Of a stretch of 28,536 nucleotides of DNA, positions 13,917 through 21,317 are shown piece by piece. This stretch comes from Anaerolineae bacterium (lineage in GTDB: Bacteria; Chloroflexota; Anaerolineae; Aggregatilineales; Phototrophicaceae). Below the pieces are notes generated by a model. It saw nothing but the letters and a program-made list of their open reading frames with translations, was not told the origin of the DNA and did no database searches. Every line of letters starts with the position of its first letter. The first letter of the stretch is position 1. The stretch is taken from positions 1 through 28,536 of the forward strand of contig JADLHH010000465.1 in NCBI GenBank assembly GCA_020848855.1. The letters run 5' to 3'. The position numbers were made by a program, and so were the translations under genes.

Positions 13917-15038
13917 ATGATCAACAAGGGCTACTTTGTGATCGCCGACATCACAGGCTATACCGCGTTCCTGACCGGCAGCGAACTCGACCACGCGCAG
14001 GATATCCTCAAGAGCCTGTTTGATACCATCCTCGACCAGATCACGCCGCCGTTGATCGTCTCGAACTATCAGGGCGATGCAATCCTGACATATGCGCCGG
14101 AAGCCGCAGTTCTTCAAGGGCAAACGCTGCTTGAGCTGATCGAGAATATCTATTTCGCCTTCTCGCATAAGCGCGAGAATATTCGCCACGCTACCACCTG
14201 CCAGTGCCGCGCCTGTGCCAACATCTCCAACCTCGACCTGAAGCTGTTCGCGCATTACGGCGAATATGTGCTTCAGGACATGCGCGGCAAGCAGGAACTC
14301 GGCGGGACGGACGTGATCGTAACGCACCGCATGATGAAGAATCAGGTCAAGGAACAGACCGGCATCAAAGCCTACGCCCTGTTCACCGATACGGCGATCA
14401 AGCAGCTAGGCTTGCAAGGGATGTGCGTCCAGCTTCAGGCGCACAGCGAGTCCTACGAGCACATCGGCGAGGTGCAGATGTGGGTTCACGACCTGAAAGC
14501 CGCCTATGACCATGAGCGTGAGCGCAACCCGGTCGTGGTCAAACCGGAAGACGCATGGGTGACAATCGAACACGACTTCAGGCTTCCCCCTGCCATCATG
14601 TGGGATTACCTCAACAAGCCGGAGAACCGCCGCCGCTACATGAACGCCGTCGGCATGACCATCACCAACGTCGACAAGGGGCGCGTCGGCGTGGGCGCGG
14701 TCAACCACTGCGCGCACGGTGGCGGCGCGGAAACGCTCATGACCATCCTCGACTGGCGTCCGTTCGACTACGTGACGCTCGATACATCCCTGCCGATGCA
14801 CATGCGCGGCATCTTCACGACCTATCTTCAGGCGATCCCCGGCGGCACGCGCGTGATCTGGGCGTTGGGCAAACCCGAAGGCGCTGATTTCAGAGGTAAG
14901 GCGATCAGTCGCTTCGTCATGCCGAAATTCAGGACGGAATACGCCAAAGTTTTCGCTATGGGCGCCGACACCATCGAGGCAATCATCGCCGAGGAAGGCG
15001 TCGGCAAGGTGATTGCCTTCGCGCCCGCGCCGAACTGA
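13917..15038 (+). CDS. DUF2652 (cyclase-like) plus SRPBCC fusion protein
   Basis: A 373-residue two-domain protein. Residues 1-195 match the DUF2652 family, related in fold to class III nucleotide cyclases: GYFVIADITGYTAFL carries the cyclase-like first metal motif and IVSNYQGDAILTYAP the second. A Cys cluster CQCRAC near residue 98 is typical of the family and may bind metal. Residues about 215-350 form an SRPBCC/START-like ligand-binding domain (WVTIEHDFRLPPAIMWDYLN, GVGAVNHCAHGGG, VTLDTSLPMHM). Whether it makes a cyclic nucleotide is unknown. The start at 13917 has AGGGAT a few bases upstream and a good -10. It ends 5 bases from the convergent TolB-like gene. Confidence 0.85.
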   Translation: MINKGYFVIADITGYTAFLTGSELDHAQDILKSLFDTILDQITPPLIVSNYQGDAILTYAPEAAVLQGQTLLELIENIYFAFSHKRENIRHATTCQCRACANISNLDLKLFAHYGEYVLQDMRGKQELGGTDVIVTHRMMKNQVKEQTGIKAYALFTDTAIKQLGLQGMCVQLQAHSESYEHIGEVQMWVHDLKAAYDHERERNPVVVKPEDAWVTIEHDFRLPPAIMWDYLNKPENRRRYMNAVGMTITNVDKGRVGVGAVNHCAHGGGAETLMTILDWRPFDYVTLDTSLPMHMRGIFTTYLQAIPGGTRVIWALGKPEGADFRGKAISRFVMPKFRTEYAKVFAMGADTIEAIIAEEGVGKVIAFAPAPN

Positions 15039-15043
15039 GCCGC

Positions 15044-15844
15044 TCACGGACGCCAGGCAGGGGACACGTCGATTTCGCGGTTGAAGGTCAGGCGCTTCGG
15101 CGGCTTCGCTCCATCCACGTCGATCACGTACAGGTCGATCAAGCCGTCGCGCACCGCCGTGTACGCCATGCGTTTGCCGTCCGGCGACCAGCTTGGCTGC
15201 TCGGTGAAGCGCCCGATATCGACCAGCAGGCGGGCATCCCGGCGGCTCGCGTTCTCGCTCAGGTAAATCCCCCACGCCTGATTCCGGTAAGTCATAAAGG
15301 CGAAATTGCTGCCGTCCGGCGAGAACATGCGGCTGAGGCTGCCCGGCTCGTAGGCGAGGTCGACGACGATGTTTCCCGGATCATCGGGATCGTCGAGGCG
15401 GTGGAAGTTGCTGCCGTCGATATCCACGCTGTAGATGCTGCCGTCGTCGGTGAGCGACGTGAACAGCAGGCTGCCGCCGTCTGCCGACCAGCGCGGCAGG
15501 CTGTAGATTCCGCCTTCGTCGGTCAGGCGGCGCACGTTCCGCCCCAGCCGGTCAGTCACGTAGATATTGCGCCTGCCGTCGCGGTTGGATGCGAAAGCGA
15601 TCCACTCGCCATCCGGCGACCACGCGGGCGCGACATCGTAGGCGTCATCGTTTGTCAGGTTGTAGACGAGTCCGTGATTGACATCGACCACGAAGATGTC
15701 GGCATTGAAGCTGAGGTAGGACACGAACGCGATCTCATCGCCGCGCATCCATGCCGCCGCCGCGACTTCCACGATGCTCGCCAGGACAGTGAACGCCGCG
15801 CCGAAAACCGCCGCCAGCGCCAGCATCATCCTCGTGAGGATCAT
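15044..15844 (-). CDS. TolB-like beta-propeller protein, membrane-anchored or secreted
   Basis: A 266-residue protein with an N-terminal hydrophobic segment (MMLALAAVFGAAFTVLASIV) that serves as signal or anchor, followed by four or five PD40/TolB-type beta-propeller blades. Blades show the W-S-P-D-G signature: APAWSPDGEWIAFASNRDG, PRWSADGGSLLFTSLTDDG, MFSPDGSNFAFMTYRNQ and PSWSPDGKRMAYTAVRDG. Such propellers act outside the cytoplasm as binding or scaffolding domains; no catalytic domain is attached. It follows the Thr/Pro lipoprotein gene on the same strand with 69 bases between, so they may be cotranscribed. No clear ribosome binding site at 15844; internal ATGs at codons 6 and 7 are alternatives. 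Confidence 0.87.
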   Translation of the reverse strand: MILTRMMLALAAVFGAAFTVLASIVEVAAAAWMRGDEIAFVSYLSFNADIFVVDVNHGLVYNLTNDDAYDVAPAWSPDGEWIAFASNRDGRRNIYVTDRLGRNVRRLTDEGGIYSLPRWSADGGSLLFTSLTDDGSIYSVDIDGSNFHRLDDPDDPGNIVVDLAYEPGSLSRMFSPDGSNFAFMTYRNQAWGIYLSENASRRDARLLVDIGRFTEQPSWSPDGKRMAYTAVRDGLIDLYVIDVDGAKPPKRLTFNREIDVSPAWRP

Positions 15845-15892
15845 GCGCCAGACTCTATGCCGAACCGGGTTATGAGTAATACACGTTCGGCT

Positions 15893-15929
15893 GCTTGAGG
15901 TTCAAGCCGGGGGTTAGAACCCGCCCGGC
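15893..15929. repeat. Palindromic repeat related to the composite element at 11082
   Basis: GCTTGAGGTTCAAGC (15893-15907) is directly followed by a palindrome at 15906-15929 with core GGGTTAGAACCC, nearly the same as the core at 11082-11103. It covers the last codons and stop of the Thr/Pro lipoprotein gene. Confidence 0.65.
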
Positions 15930-16984
15930 AGTGTGCGCCACGATCCAGTTAGCCCGCCCGGATCGTCGATCAGCACGTAGGTTTCGCCGCGCTGGGGCAG
16001 GAAGATCGCCCGTCCATGCTCGAAAAGCTGCACCGAGGTCGTCGCGCCCTGTTCGTCGGTGACTGCCCAGCCCAGCGAGCCGCGCACGTCGAGATTGAGC
16101 CGCCACACCTTGCCGAAGCCGCGCTTCGGCTCGATCAAGCCGAGGGGTGGTGTCTCGCCGCCGGTTTCCGGCTCGCCCGGTGTCCAGGTGTCGTCAAAGC
16201 GACGGAAGCGCCCATCGAGCGACAGCGCGTAGATCGAACCGGGGTTGCCCTGCACGTAGATCATCGTGCCGCGCTCGTAGGACTGTACCGCCGTCGCCGT
16301 CGTCATTGGCGAGCCGACCGGGCAGCCGAGCGACTGGCTCAGCGCCGGGTCAGCGGCGAGCGCGGGCGGCGGCTGAGTGGCGCAGTTGAGGCTGGCGGGC
16401 GGCAGCGTCGCCAGCGCCGAGCCGCCATCGACGGCAGGCGGCGTCAGAGAACCTCCCCCGGCGATCAAGGTTTGCGCGGCGAAGGCGATTGCCGTCAGCG
16501 TGGGCGGGTTGTAGAGCGTTGCCGCTGGCAGGATCGTCGCCCGCTCGGAGAGCATCGCCAGCATTCCCAAGCCATCCAGTTCCGGCGAGGGCGTGAACGT
16601 CGGCGACGGCAGCGGCGTGATCGTGTCGGTGATCGTCAGGCTCGGTGTGACGGTGAGCGTGGCGGTTGGGATGGGTGTATCGGTCGCCGTCGGCGATGGA
16701 GTCCGCGTCGTGGTAGCGGTTGAGGGCGGCGTGCCGGTGTCCGTCAAAAGCGGCGTGAGACTCGGCGCGGGGGTGTCGGTTGGGCGTTCCGTCGCGGTCA
16801 GCGTCGGCAGCGGTGTGCTCGTCGGCTCCAGCGACGGCGCGAGCGTATCGACCGCCGCGTCGGTTGGCGCAGGGGTAGCGCTCGGCAGCGAAGCCAGCGT
16901 CGGCACGACCACGACCGGGGTCGGCGTGCCAGTACACGCCGTCACGATGATCACCAGCAGGATTAGGCAAAGGGATTTTTTCAT
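15914..16984 (-). CDS. Thr/Pro-rich lipoprotein
   Basis: A 356-residue lipoprotein. The signal peptide MKKSLCLILLVIIVTAC ends in a lipobox with Cys17. Residues about 18-145 are a Thr/Pro/Ser low-complexity linker (TPTP, TATDTPIPTATLTVTPS), likely an extended cell-wall-spanning stalk. A C-terminal domain of about 130 residues begins near CPVGSPMTTATAVQSYERGT and contains DTWTPGEPE, KRGFGKVWRLN, LGWAV and QLFEHGRAIFLP; I recognise this pattern from other Anaerolineae surface proteins but know no function. I chose ATG 16984 for the clear signal peptide; the frame is open to 17296 without support. No ribosome binding site: the -10 lies 7 bases upstream. The last residues lie in a palindromic repeat. 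Confidence 0.88.
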   Translation of the reverse strand: MKKSLCLILLVIIVTACTGTPTPVVVVPTLASLPSATPAPTDAAVDTLAPSLEPTSTPLPTLTATERPTDTPAPSLTPLLTDTGTPPSTATTTRTPSPTATDTPIPTATLTVTPSLTITDTITPLPSPTFTPSPELDGLGMLAMLSERATILPAATLYNPPTLTAIAFAAQTLIAGGGSLTPPAVDGGSALATLPPASLNCATQPPPALAADPALSQSLGCPVGSPMTTATAVQSYERGTMIYVQGNPGSIYALSLDGRFRRFDDTWTPGEPETGGETPPLGLIEPKRGFGKVWRLNLDVRGSLGWAVTDEQGATTSVQLFEHGRAIFLPQRGETYVLIDDPGGLTGSWRTLPGGF

Positions 16985-16991
16985 GCCGCTA

Positions 16992-16997
16992 ATTATA
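16992..16997 (-). promoter_or_regulatory. -10 box for leaderless lipoprotein mRNA
   Basis: A perfect TATAAT preceded by GC ends 7 bases before the ATG at 16984, with no room for a leader or Shine-Dalgarno. The spacing and the bases GCGGC before the ATG match the promoter at 10975-10980. Confidence 0.55.
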
Positions 16998-17041
16998 GCC
17001 GGAACGCCGAAACGGGGAAGCGGGCGGATGACCGGCAGTGC

Positions 17042-17070
17042 TGTAGGGCAGACCCACGTGTCTGCCCCGC
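17042..17070. repeat. GTAGGGC-type palindrome
   Basis: TGTAG followed by GGGCAGAC/GTCTGCCC arms around CCACGT (17046-17067). It lies between the small helical protein gene and the lipoprotein promoter; same design as 28464-28521. Confidence 0.65.
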
Positions 17071-17121
17071 GAGATTTATGGTTGCGTACGAAATCGTATA
17101 ACCGGATGCGCTCGGAAAGTC

Positions 17122-17418
17122 CTAATTCGTCATGATGTTGTCGTAAATCTGCTCGAAGTCGCGCTCCAGGTTGCGGGTAATATAGCGCATGTGCAGCGCC
17201 GCGTCGCCCAGCGGAGCCGGGTCTTCCACTAGCGGGATGGCGGCGCGCAACTGCAGGTCTTTTTCTTTGAGCGTCTCGCGTTGTTCCGGCGTGCATTGAG
17301 CGAAGAGATCGGCGTACCGGCGTTCGGCTTCGTCGATTTCGGCGTGCAGCAGGTCGAGCAGTTCGCGGAACCGCATGATTCCCTGACGGGCGCGTTCGAG
17401 TTGTTCCTCGTAGTTCAT
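17122..17418 (-). CDS. Small helical (coiled-coil-like) hypothetical protein
   Basis: A 98-residue protein rich in charged residues and predicted to be almost all helix: QLERARQGIMRFRELLDLLH, then AEIDEAERRYADLFAQ and QRETLKEKDLQLRAAIPLVE. Heptad-like spacing suggests a helical hairpin or coiled coil. No motif links it to a known family. GGAG lies 8 bases before the ATG, which supports translation. It precedes the lipoprotein gene by 137 bases that hold a palindrome and a separate promoter, so it is probably a separate transcript. Confidence 0.7.
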   Translation of the reverse strand: MNYEEQLERARQGIMRFRELLDLLHAEIDEAERRYADLFAQCTPEQRETLKEKDLQLRAAIPLVEDPAPLGDAALHMRYITRNLERDFEQIYDNIMTN

Positions 17419-17524
17419 CGTGAAAGCTCCATCGCCGGCGGCATGGTGCGGATCAATAGTGGCGATCCCCGGCAGCCTCAGCCATTATTGAGGACGCATC
17501 TTATCACACCCGCGAGGACACGCC

Positions 17525-18355
17525 ATGCCCGAAACTCTGCTCCACGGCGCACCGATGGTGCGCTTCGTCCACATTTCGGACACGCACTTCTGCGCGAACC
17601 CGCACTTCAATATCGACGGGGCGCAGCACACGCCGATGATCGGCGCGCAGGCGCTCATCCACCAGATCAATGCGCTGCCGTTCGCGCCGGATTTCGTGCT
17701 GCACACCGGCGACGTGACCGATGATGGCGAGGAACCGTCCTACCGTGTCGCCCGCGAGGCGCTCAGCGCCATCCCGTACCCGGTTTACTACCTGCCGGGC
17801 AACCACGACCACAGCGAGCATTTTCAGCGCATCATGCTGGGGCGCAGCGAGCCGACGCCGACGGTCGATTACGAGTTCGAGGTCAGGGGCGTGCAGATCA
17901 TTTGTATGGACAGCCAGCGCCCGACGACCCCGCCCGCCGGCAGGGTCAGCGACGAGCAGCTTGCCTGGCTGGAAGGCTTCACCCGCGCCGCCGATGACCG
18001 CCCGCTGATCGTGGCGGTGCATCACAACGTCCTGCCCGTCGGCACGCCCTGGTGGGATGACTACATGCGGATGGTCAACGGCGAGGATTTCCACCGGGCG
18101 CTGCTGCCCGCCCGCGACCGGATTCGCGGCGTATTCTTCGGGCACGTCCACCAGAACGTCGACACCGTGCGCGACGGCATCGCCTATTTCAGCGTGCCGA
18201 GCAGTTGGTATCAGCTTCACAACTATCCTGGTCAGGTGGAAAGCGAGCAGGATCGCTATGCCGAACCCGGCTTCAACGTGGTGACGATCCGGCGCAGCCA
18301 GTTTTCCCTGCGTCGCCACCGCTTCATGGTTGATGCGGGGTCTCTGACGAGCTAG
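17525..18355 (+). CDS. Calcineurin-like metallophosphoesterase (CpdA-like)
   Basis: A 276-residue cytoplasmic metallophosphoesterase, most like the class III cyclic-nucleotide phosphodiesterase group. All metal motifs are present: DTH (19-21), GDVTD (62-66), GNHD (92-95), VHHN near 167 and GHVH near 207. An intact set implies a di-metal active site that hydrolyses a phosphomono- or diester; cAMP is one candidate, not proven. GAGG lies 7 bases before the ATG at 17525; an in-frame ATG at 17555 is an alternative. Its 3' end overlaps that of the convergent TIR gene by 32 bases. A cyclase-like DUF2652 gene lies 2.5 kb away, which may be chance. Confidence 0.9.
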   Translation: MPETLLHGAPMVRFVHISDTHFCANPHFNIDGAQHTPMIGAQALIHQINALPFAPDFVLHTGDVTDDGEEPSYRVAREALSAIPYPVYYLPGNHDHSEHFQRIMLGRSEPTPTVDYEFEVRGVQIICMDSQRPTTPPAGRVSDEQLAWLEGFTRAADDRPLIVAVHHNVLPVGTPWWDDYMRMVNGEDFHRALLPARDRIRGVFFGHVHQNVDTVRDGIAYFSVPSSWYQLHNYPGQVESEQDRYAEPGFNVVTIRRSQFSLRRHRFMVDAGSLTS

Positions 18356-19226
18356 CCCGCAGCGAGTCGACAATCCCGCCGACCAGGTCGGTGAAGGCTT
18401 GCAGGGCGCTGGCTTCTTCCAGCGAGATGAGCGGGATGTTGGGGCGGCGGTCGGCGCGGTCGTCCTCGAACGGCTGCATGACGAACTGGTCGAGCGCCGC
18501 CAGCAAGCGCAGGCGCGCGTCGAGCTTGTCATAGGGCGGGAAGTTCATCAGGAACTGGAGCGGCACCTCGACGGCGGGCTGCTTGCGGTAGGCGCGCACC
18601 GAATAGATGGTCACGCCGCCCGGTCCGACCCACAGGTTGGCATGAAATGCCGGCTCGCTGCGCCCGCTGAACGTCAGGCTGTCGGTGTTGGTCTGCGCCC
18701 AGGCGAACAGCGCGCGGGCGATGCGGGCGTTGTCCGCGCCGTCGGGAAGCTGCTCCAGATACTTGAAGAAATTGAGGCGGTTGGGTTCCGGCGAATGCTT
18801 CTTCTGCTCGCGGGCGTCCGGCTCCGGCAGCGGCTCGGTCAGCGGCGCTTTGTGGAGCGCGGCGATCAGCTTTTTGTACGCTGCTTCGGGGCGCGAGCGG
18901 AAGTCGGTGTACTGGCGGTTGATCAGGTGCAGGGGCAGCGGCACGTCGTCGATGCGGGCGATGAACAGCGGCTTGCGCAGTTCCATGCCCATCAGCGTCT
19001 CGCGCTCGACCCATTCGGATTCGCGCCCGTCCTTCGACATGACGACGATCATCGCGCCGCAGCCGGTCACCGCTTTCTCGATCTCGCGCATCCAGGTCGA
19101 GCCGTCGGGAATATCCTCGACATCGACCCAGCAGCGAAAGCCCGCGTCGTGCAGGCGCGCCGCCATCCGCGCCGTGAAGTCGCGGTCTTTGGAGCTGTGG
19201 CTCATGAAAATATAGGGTGCGGTCAT
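18324..19226 (-). CDS. TIR-domain protein with extra C-terminal module
   Basis: A 300-residue protein. Residues 1-115 form a TIR domain: YIFMSHSSKDRDF (BB-side start), FRCWVDVEDIPDGSTW and SEWVERETLMGM, where Glu76 occupies the position of the catalytic Glu of NAD-cleaving TIR domains. A charged linker (125-150) leads to a module of about 130 residues containing IARALFAWAQTNTD, VPLQFLMNFPPYDKLDARLR and RRPNIPLISLEEASALQAF; a similar module with an RPsIPL motif occurs, from memory, at the C-termini of varied bacterial effectors, and may be a sensing or binding part. No start-site Shine-Dalgarno is strong. A role in defence is plausible but not shown; TIR domains also serve as scaffolds. Confidence 0.82.
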   Translation of the reverse strand: MTAPYIFMSHSSKDRDFTARMAARLHDAGFRCWVDVEDIPDGSTWMREIEKAVTGCGAMIVVMSKDGRESEWVERETLMGMELRKPLFIARIDDVPLPLHLINRQYTDFRSRPEAAYKKLIAALHKAPLTEPLPEPDAREQKKHSPEPNRLNFFKYLEQLPDGADNARIARALFAWAQTNTDSLTFSGRSEPAFHANLWVGPGGVTIYSVRAYRKQPAVEVPLQFLMNFPPYDKLDARLRLLAALDQFVMQPFEDDRADRRPNIPLISLEEASALQAFTDLVGGIVDSLRASSSETPHQP

Positions 19227-19264
19227 CGACAGCTTTCGTGAAATGCGGGCAGGTTATGCTTATT

Positions 19265-19270
19265 ATTGTA
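19265..19270 (-). promoter_or_regulatory. Candidate -10 box for the first TIR gene
   Basis: TACAAT on the minus strand, about 38 bases before the ATG at 19226, in an AT-rich patch shared with the divergent protease gene. Confidence 0.35.
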
Positions 19271-19308
19271 CCCGAAACGGGTCAGGCTGCTGGCGAGTGG
19301 GGGCGGAC

Positions 19309-20121
19309 ATGGGCGAACTGAAACTGATCATCCAGCCGGATGCAGACGAGGTGGAAACCGCCGAGGTGCTGGTGGATGGGCGCGTCGGCGGTAGGGCGTA
19401 TCGCTTCCTGCTGGATACGGGGGCAGCGCGCACCAATCTGCTGTGGGACGACTACACCGCCGCGTTCGAGCGCAGCGGCACGAACGCCTCGTCGGGGGTG
19501 TTCGCGCCGGCAACCGACGACCTGATCACCGTGCCGAGTATCGAAGTCGGCTCGATTGCGCGGCGCGACTTCACCGTTGCCCGCTCCGCCGACCGCCAGC
19601 CGGGCGTTCGCAATCTGATCGGCATGGATTTGCTCAAGGACTACCGCCTCCACTTCCTGTTCGACCGGAACCGCGTGCTGGTCAACCCCGAAGATGCGGG
19701 CGAGACCGGTTACCGCTGGCAGGATGTGCGCTTCGACAGCCGGTTTCATCCCTACGTGGACGTTTCGTTGGGCGCGGCGGTGGCGCGCGCTGTCTGGGAT
19801 ACCGGGGCGAGCATCACGGTTGTGGACACCAATTTCATCGAGCGGCATCCCGCGTACTTTCAGGCGGCGGGGCAGTCCACCGGCACCGATTCGACCGGGG
19901 CGCAGGTGGAAACGCCGATGTTCGTCATGGCGGCGACCGTCATCGGCGGCTGCGCGTTTCCCCCGCGCCGGGTGGCGGGCGTCGATCTGTCGCCGGTGAA
20001 CGGCAGCCTCGAAATCCCGATGGACTTGATCCTCGGCTACAGCACCATCTATAAGGCGAACTGGCTGTTCGATTTCCCACGCCGGCGCTGGGCGATCACA
20101 AAACAGCCGGGCGACAGGTGA
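19309..20121 (+). CDS. Tandem retropepsin-like aspartyl protease
   Basis: A 270-residue protein with two retropepsin-like halves in one chain. Half 1 has LLDTGAARTNLL with Asp36 and a closing NLIGMDLLKDYRLHF (102-116); half 2 has VWDTGASITVVD with Asp164 and closing LILGYSTIYKANWLFDF. The two DTGA aspartates could form the full active site within one molecule, as in pepsin, without dimerising. No signal peptide is seen, so it is likely cytoplasmic. I chose ATG 19309 since conserved sequence starts soon after; an in-frame upstream start at 19243 overlaps the promoter region. It is divergent from the TIR gene; substrate unknown. Confidence 0.85.
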   Translation: MGELKLIIQPDADEVETAEVLVDGRVGGRAYRFLLDTGAARTNLLWDDYTAAFERSGTNASSGVFAPATDDLITVPSIEVGSIARRDFTVARSADRQPGVRNLIGMDLLKDYRLHFLFDRNRVLVNPEDAGETGYRWQDVRFDSRFHPYVDVSLGAAVARAVWDTGASITVVDTNFIERHPAYFQAAGQSTGTDSTGAQVETPMFVMAATVIGGCAFPPRRVAGVDLSPVNGSLEIPMDLILGYSTIYKANWLFDFPRRRWAITKQPGDR

Positions 20122-20183
20122 ACCCCGCGCCCGGCTTGAAAACGACATTCAGCCGATTTTGCTGGTGATGATCAGCGTGCTGT

Positions 20184-21041
20184 TTAGTGGGCGGCGGCGA
20201 CCTCGAAGCCGAAGTAGCGCCCCATGAACACGTCCATTTCGTAGTCGAGCAGGAACAGCGTCGCGTCGCTGGGCAGATAATGCTTCATCGCCGCGATGAT
20301 CTTCTCCTGCGACTCGCGGCTGACCGGGGCGGATTTATCTTCCAGCGCCTGCATGGCGGTGACGAACGTCTGAATGTAGCCGCGCTGCCACTGGATCGCT
20401 TCCAGTGTCGAAGGCGTTGAGCCATGCCCGACGTACAGCAGCGTGTCGCAGTTGGCGAAATCCCGCTCCAGCCGGTCGAGAATACGCAGCCATTCGCTGG
20501 TATGTCCATCGCGGAAGAAGCAGTGCGTCCGGTTGGCGACGGCATCGCCGACGAAGGCGGCGCGGACGCCGTCTTTGGTGAACGACCACATCCCATCGCT
20601 GTCGGACTCGCCGGGTCCGAGGTCGGTGAAGGTGAATTCGATGCCGCCGAAGGTGAACCGATCCCCATCCTTGACCATATCGGTCGGGAACGCCCGCTCG
20701 TTCGGGTAGTCGTCCCCCAGATACATCTTCGCCGTCGGCGACTTGACGATGTCTTCGGCGCGGGCGAATTCGAGGCAGCCCCACGATGCCAGGCAGGGCA
20801 AATCGTCGAACTTCACCAGCCCGGTATAGTGGTCGGGGTGTCCGTGCGTCAGCAGCACCGCCTCGATGGGCTTGCCCGTCGAATCGGCGAGGCGGCGGAC
20901 ATCGGCGGCGCTGGACAGCGCCAGCGTGGTGTCGATGACGACGACCGAGTTTTCCATTTCGACCACGTAAGCGTGGACATGGTCGCGCGGGAGAAACATG
21001 AATTTGCCGGTGACCGTGTGGATTTTTGGAAAGTCGCTCAT
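20184..21041 (-). CDS. Metallo-beta-lactamase-fold hydrolase
   Basis: A 285-residue MBL-fold enzyme. The metal-binding motif THGHPDH (65-71) is intact, with the later ligand motif FVGDAVANRTHC and closing YVGHGSTPS. The N-terminus (HAYVVEMENSVVVIDTTLAL) gives the typical first beta strands. Such enzymes hydrolyse lactones, thioesters, glutathione thioesters or nucleotides; the subtype is not set. I chose ATG 21041 because GGAG lies 6 bases upstream; the open frame extends to 21374 without support. It is divergent from the second TIR gene, with 276 bases between them. No partner gene is evident. Confidence 0.87.
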   Translation of the reverse strand: MSDFPKIHTVTGKFMFLPRDHVHAYVVEMENSVVVIDTTLALSSAADVRRLADSTGKPIEAVLLTHGHPDHYTGLVKFDDLPCLASWGCLEFARAEDIVKSPTAKMYLGDDYPNERAFPTDMVKDGDRFTFGGIEFTFTDLGPGESDSDGMWSFTKDGVRAAFVGDAVANRTHCFFRDGHTSEWLRILDRLERDFANCDTLLYVGHGSTPSTLEAIQWQRGYIQTFVTAMQALEDKSAPVSRESQEKIIAAMKHYLPSDATLFLLDYEMDVFMGRYFGFEVAAAH

Positions 21042-21122
21042 GTTGCGCTCCACAAAACGATAAAGACCTTCTCTACAGTGTAAGGGGGGAGAAGAGGGGC
21101 AATAAGTGTTGTTCGACGCTGG

Positions 21123-21217
21123 AATTGATGACAAAAGACACTGCCGCATCAAGTCATGCATGGGGGCGCGGGTCGCGCGGTCGTGAATTCGGTGCGGAAA
21201 TTGAGAAATTGATGACA
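21123..21217. repeat. Direct repeat AATTGATGACA upstream of the second TIR gene
   Basis: AATTGATGACA occurs at 21123-21133 and again at 21207-21217, 84 bases apart, in the AT-richer 276-base gap between the MBL and TIR genes. Possible paired regulator sites. The rest of this gap holds a TATACT (21248-21253) and no credible ORF. Confidence 0.4.
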
Positions 21218-21317
21218 TACGTTCGCCTGTTAACAGAACATTTATTCTATACTGGATGTATCGTTTACATTTTTTGGCACCTGCATTCGTCGGTTTGTAT
21301 TGGGAAAGGCTATCGTC

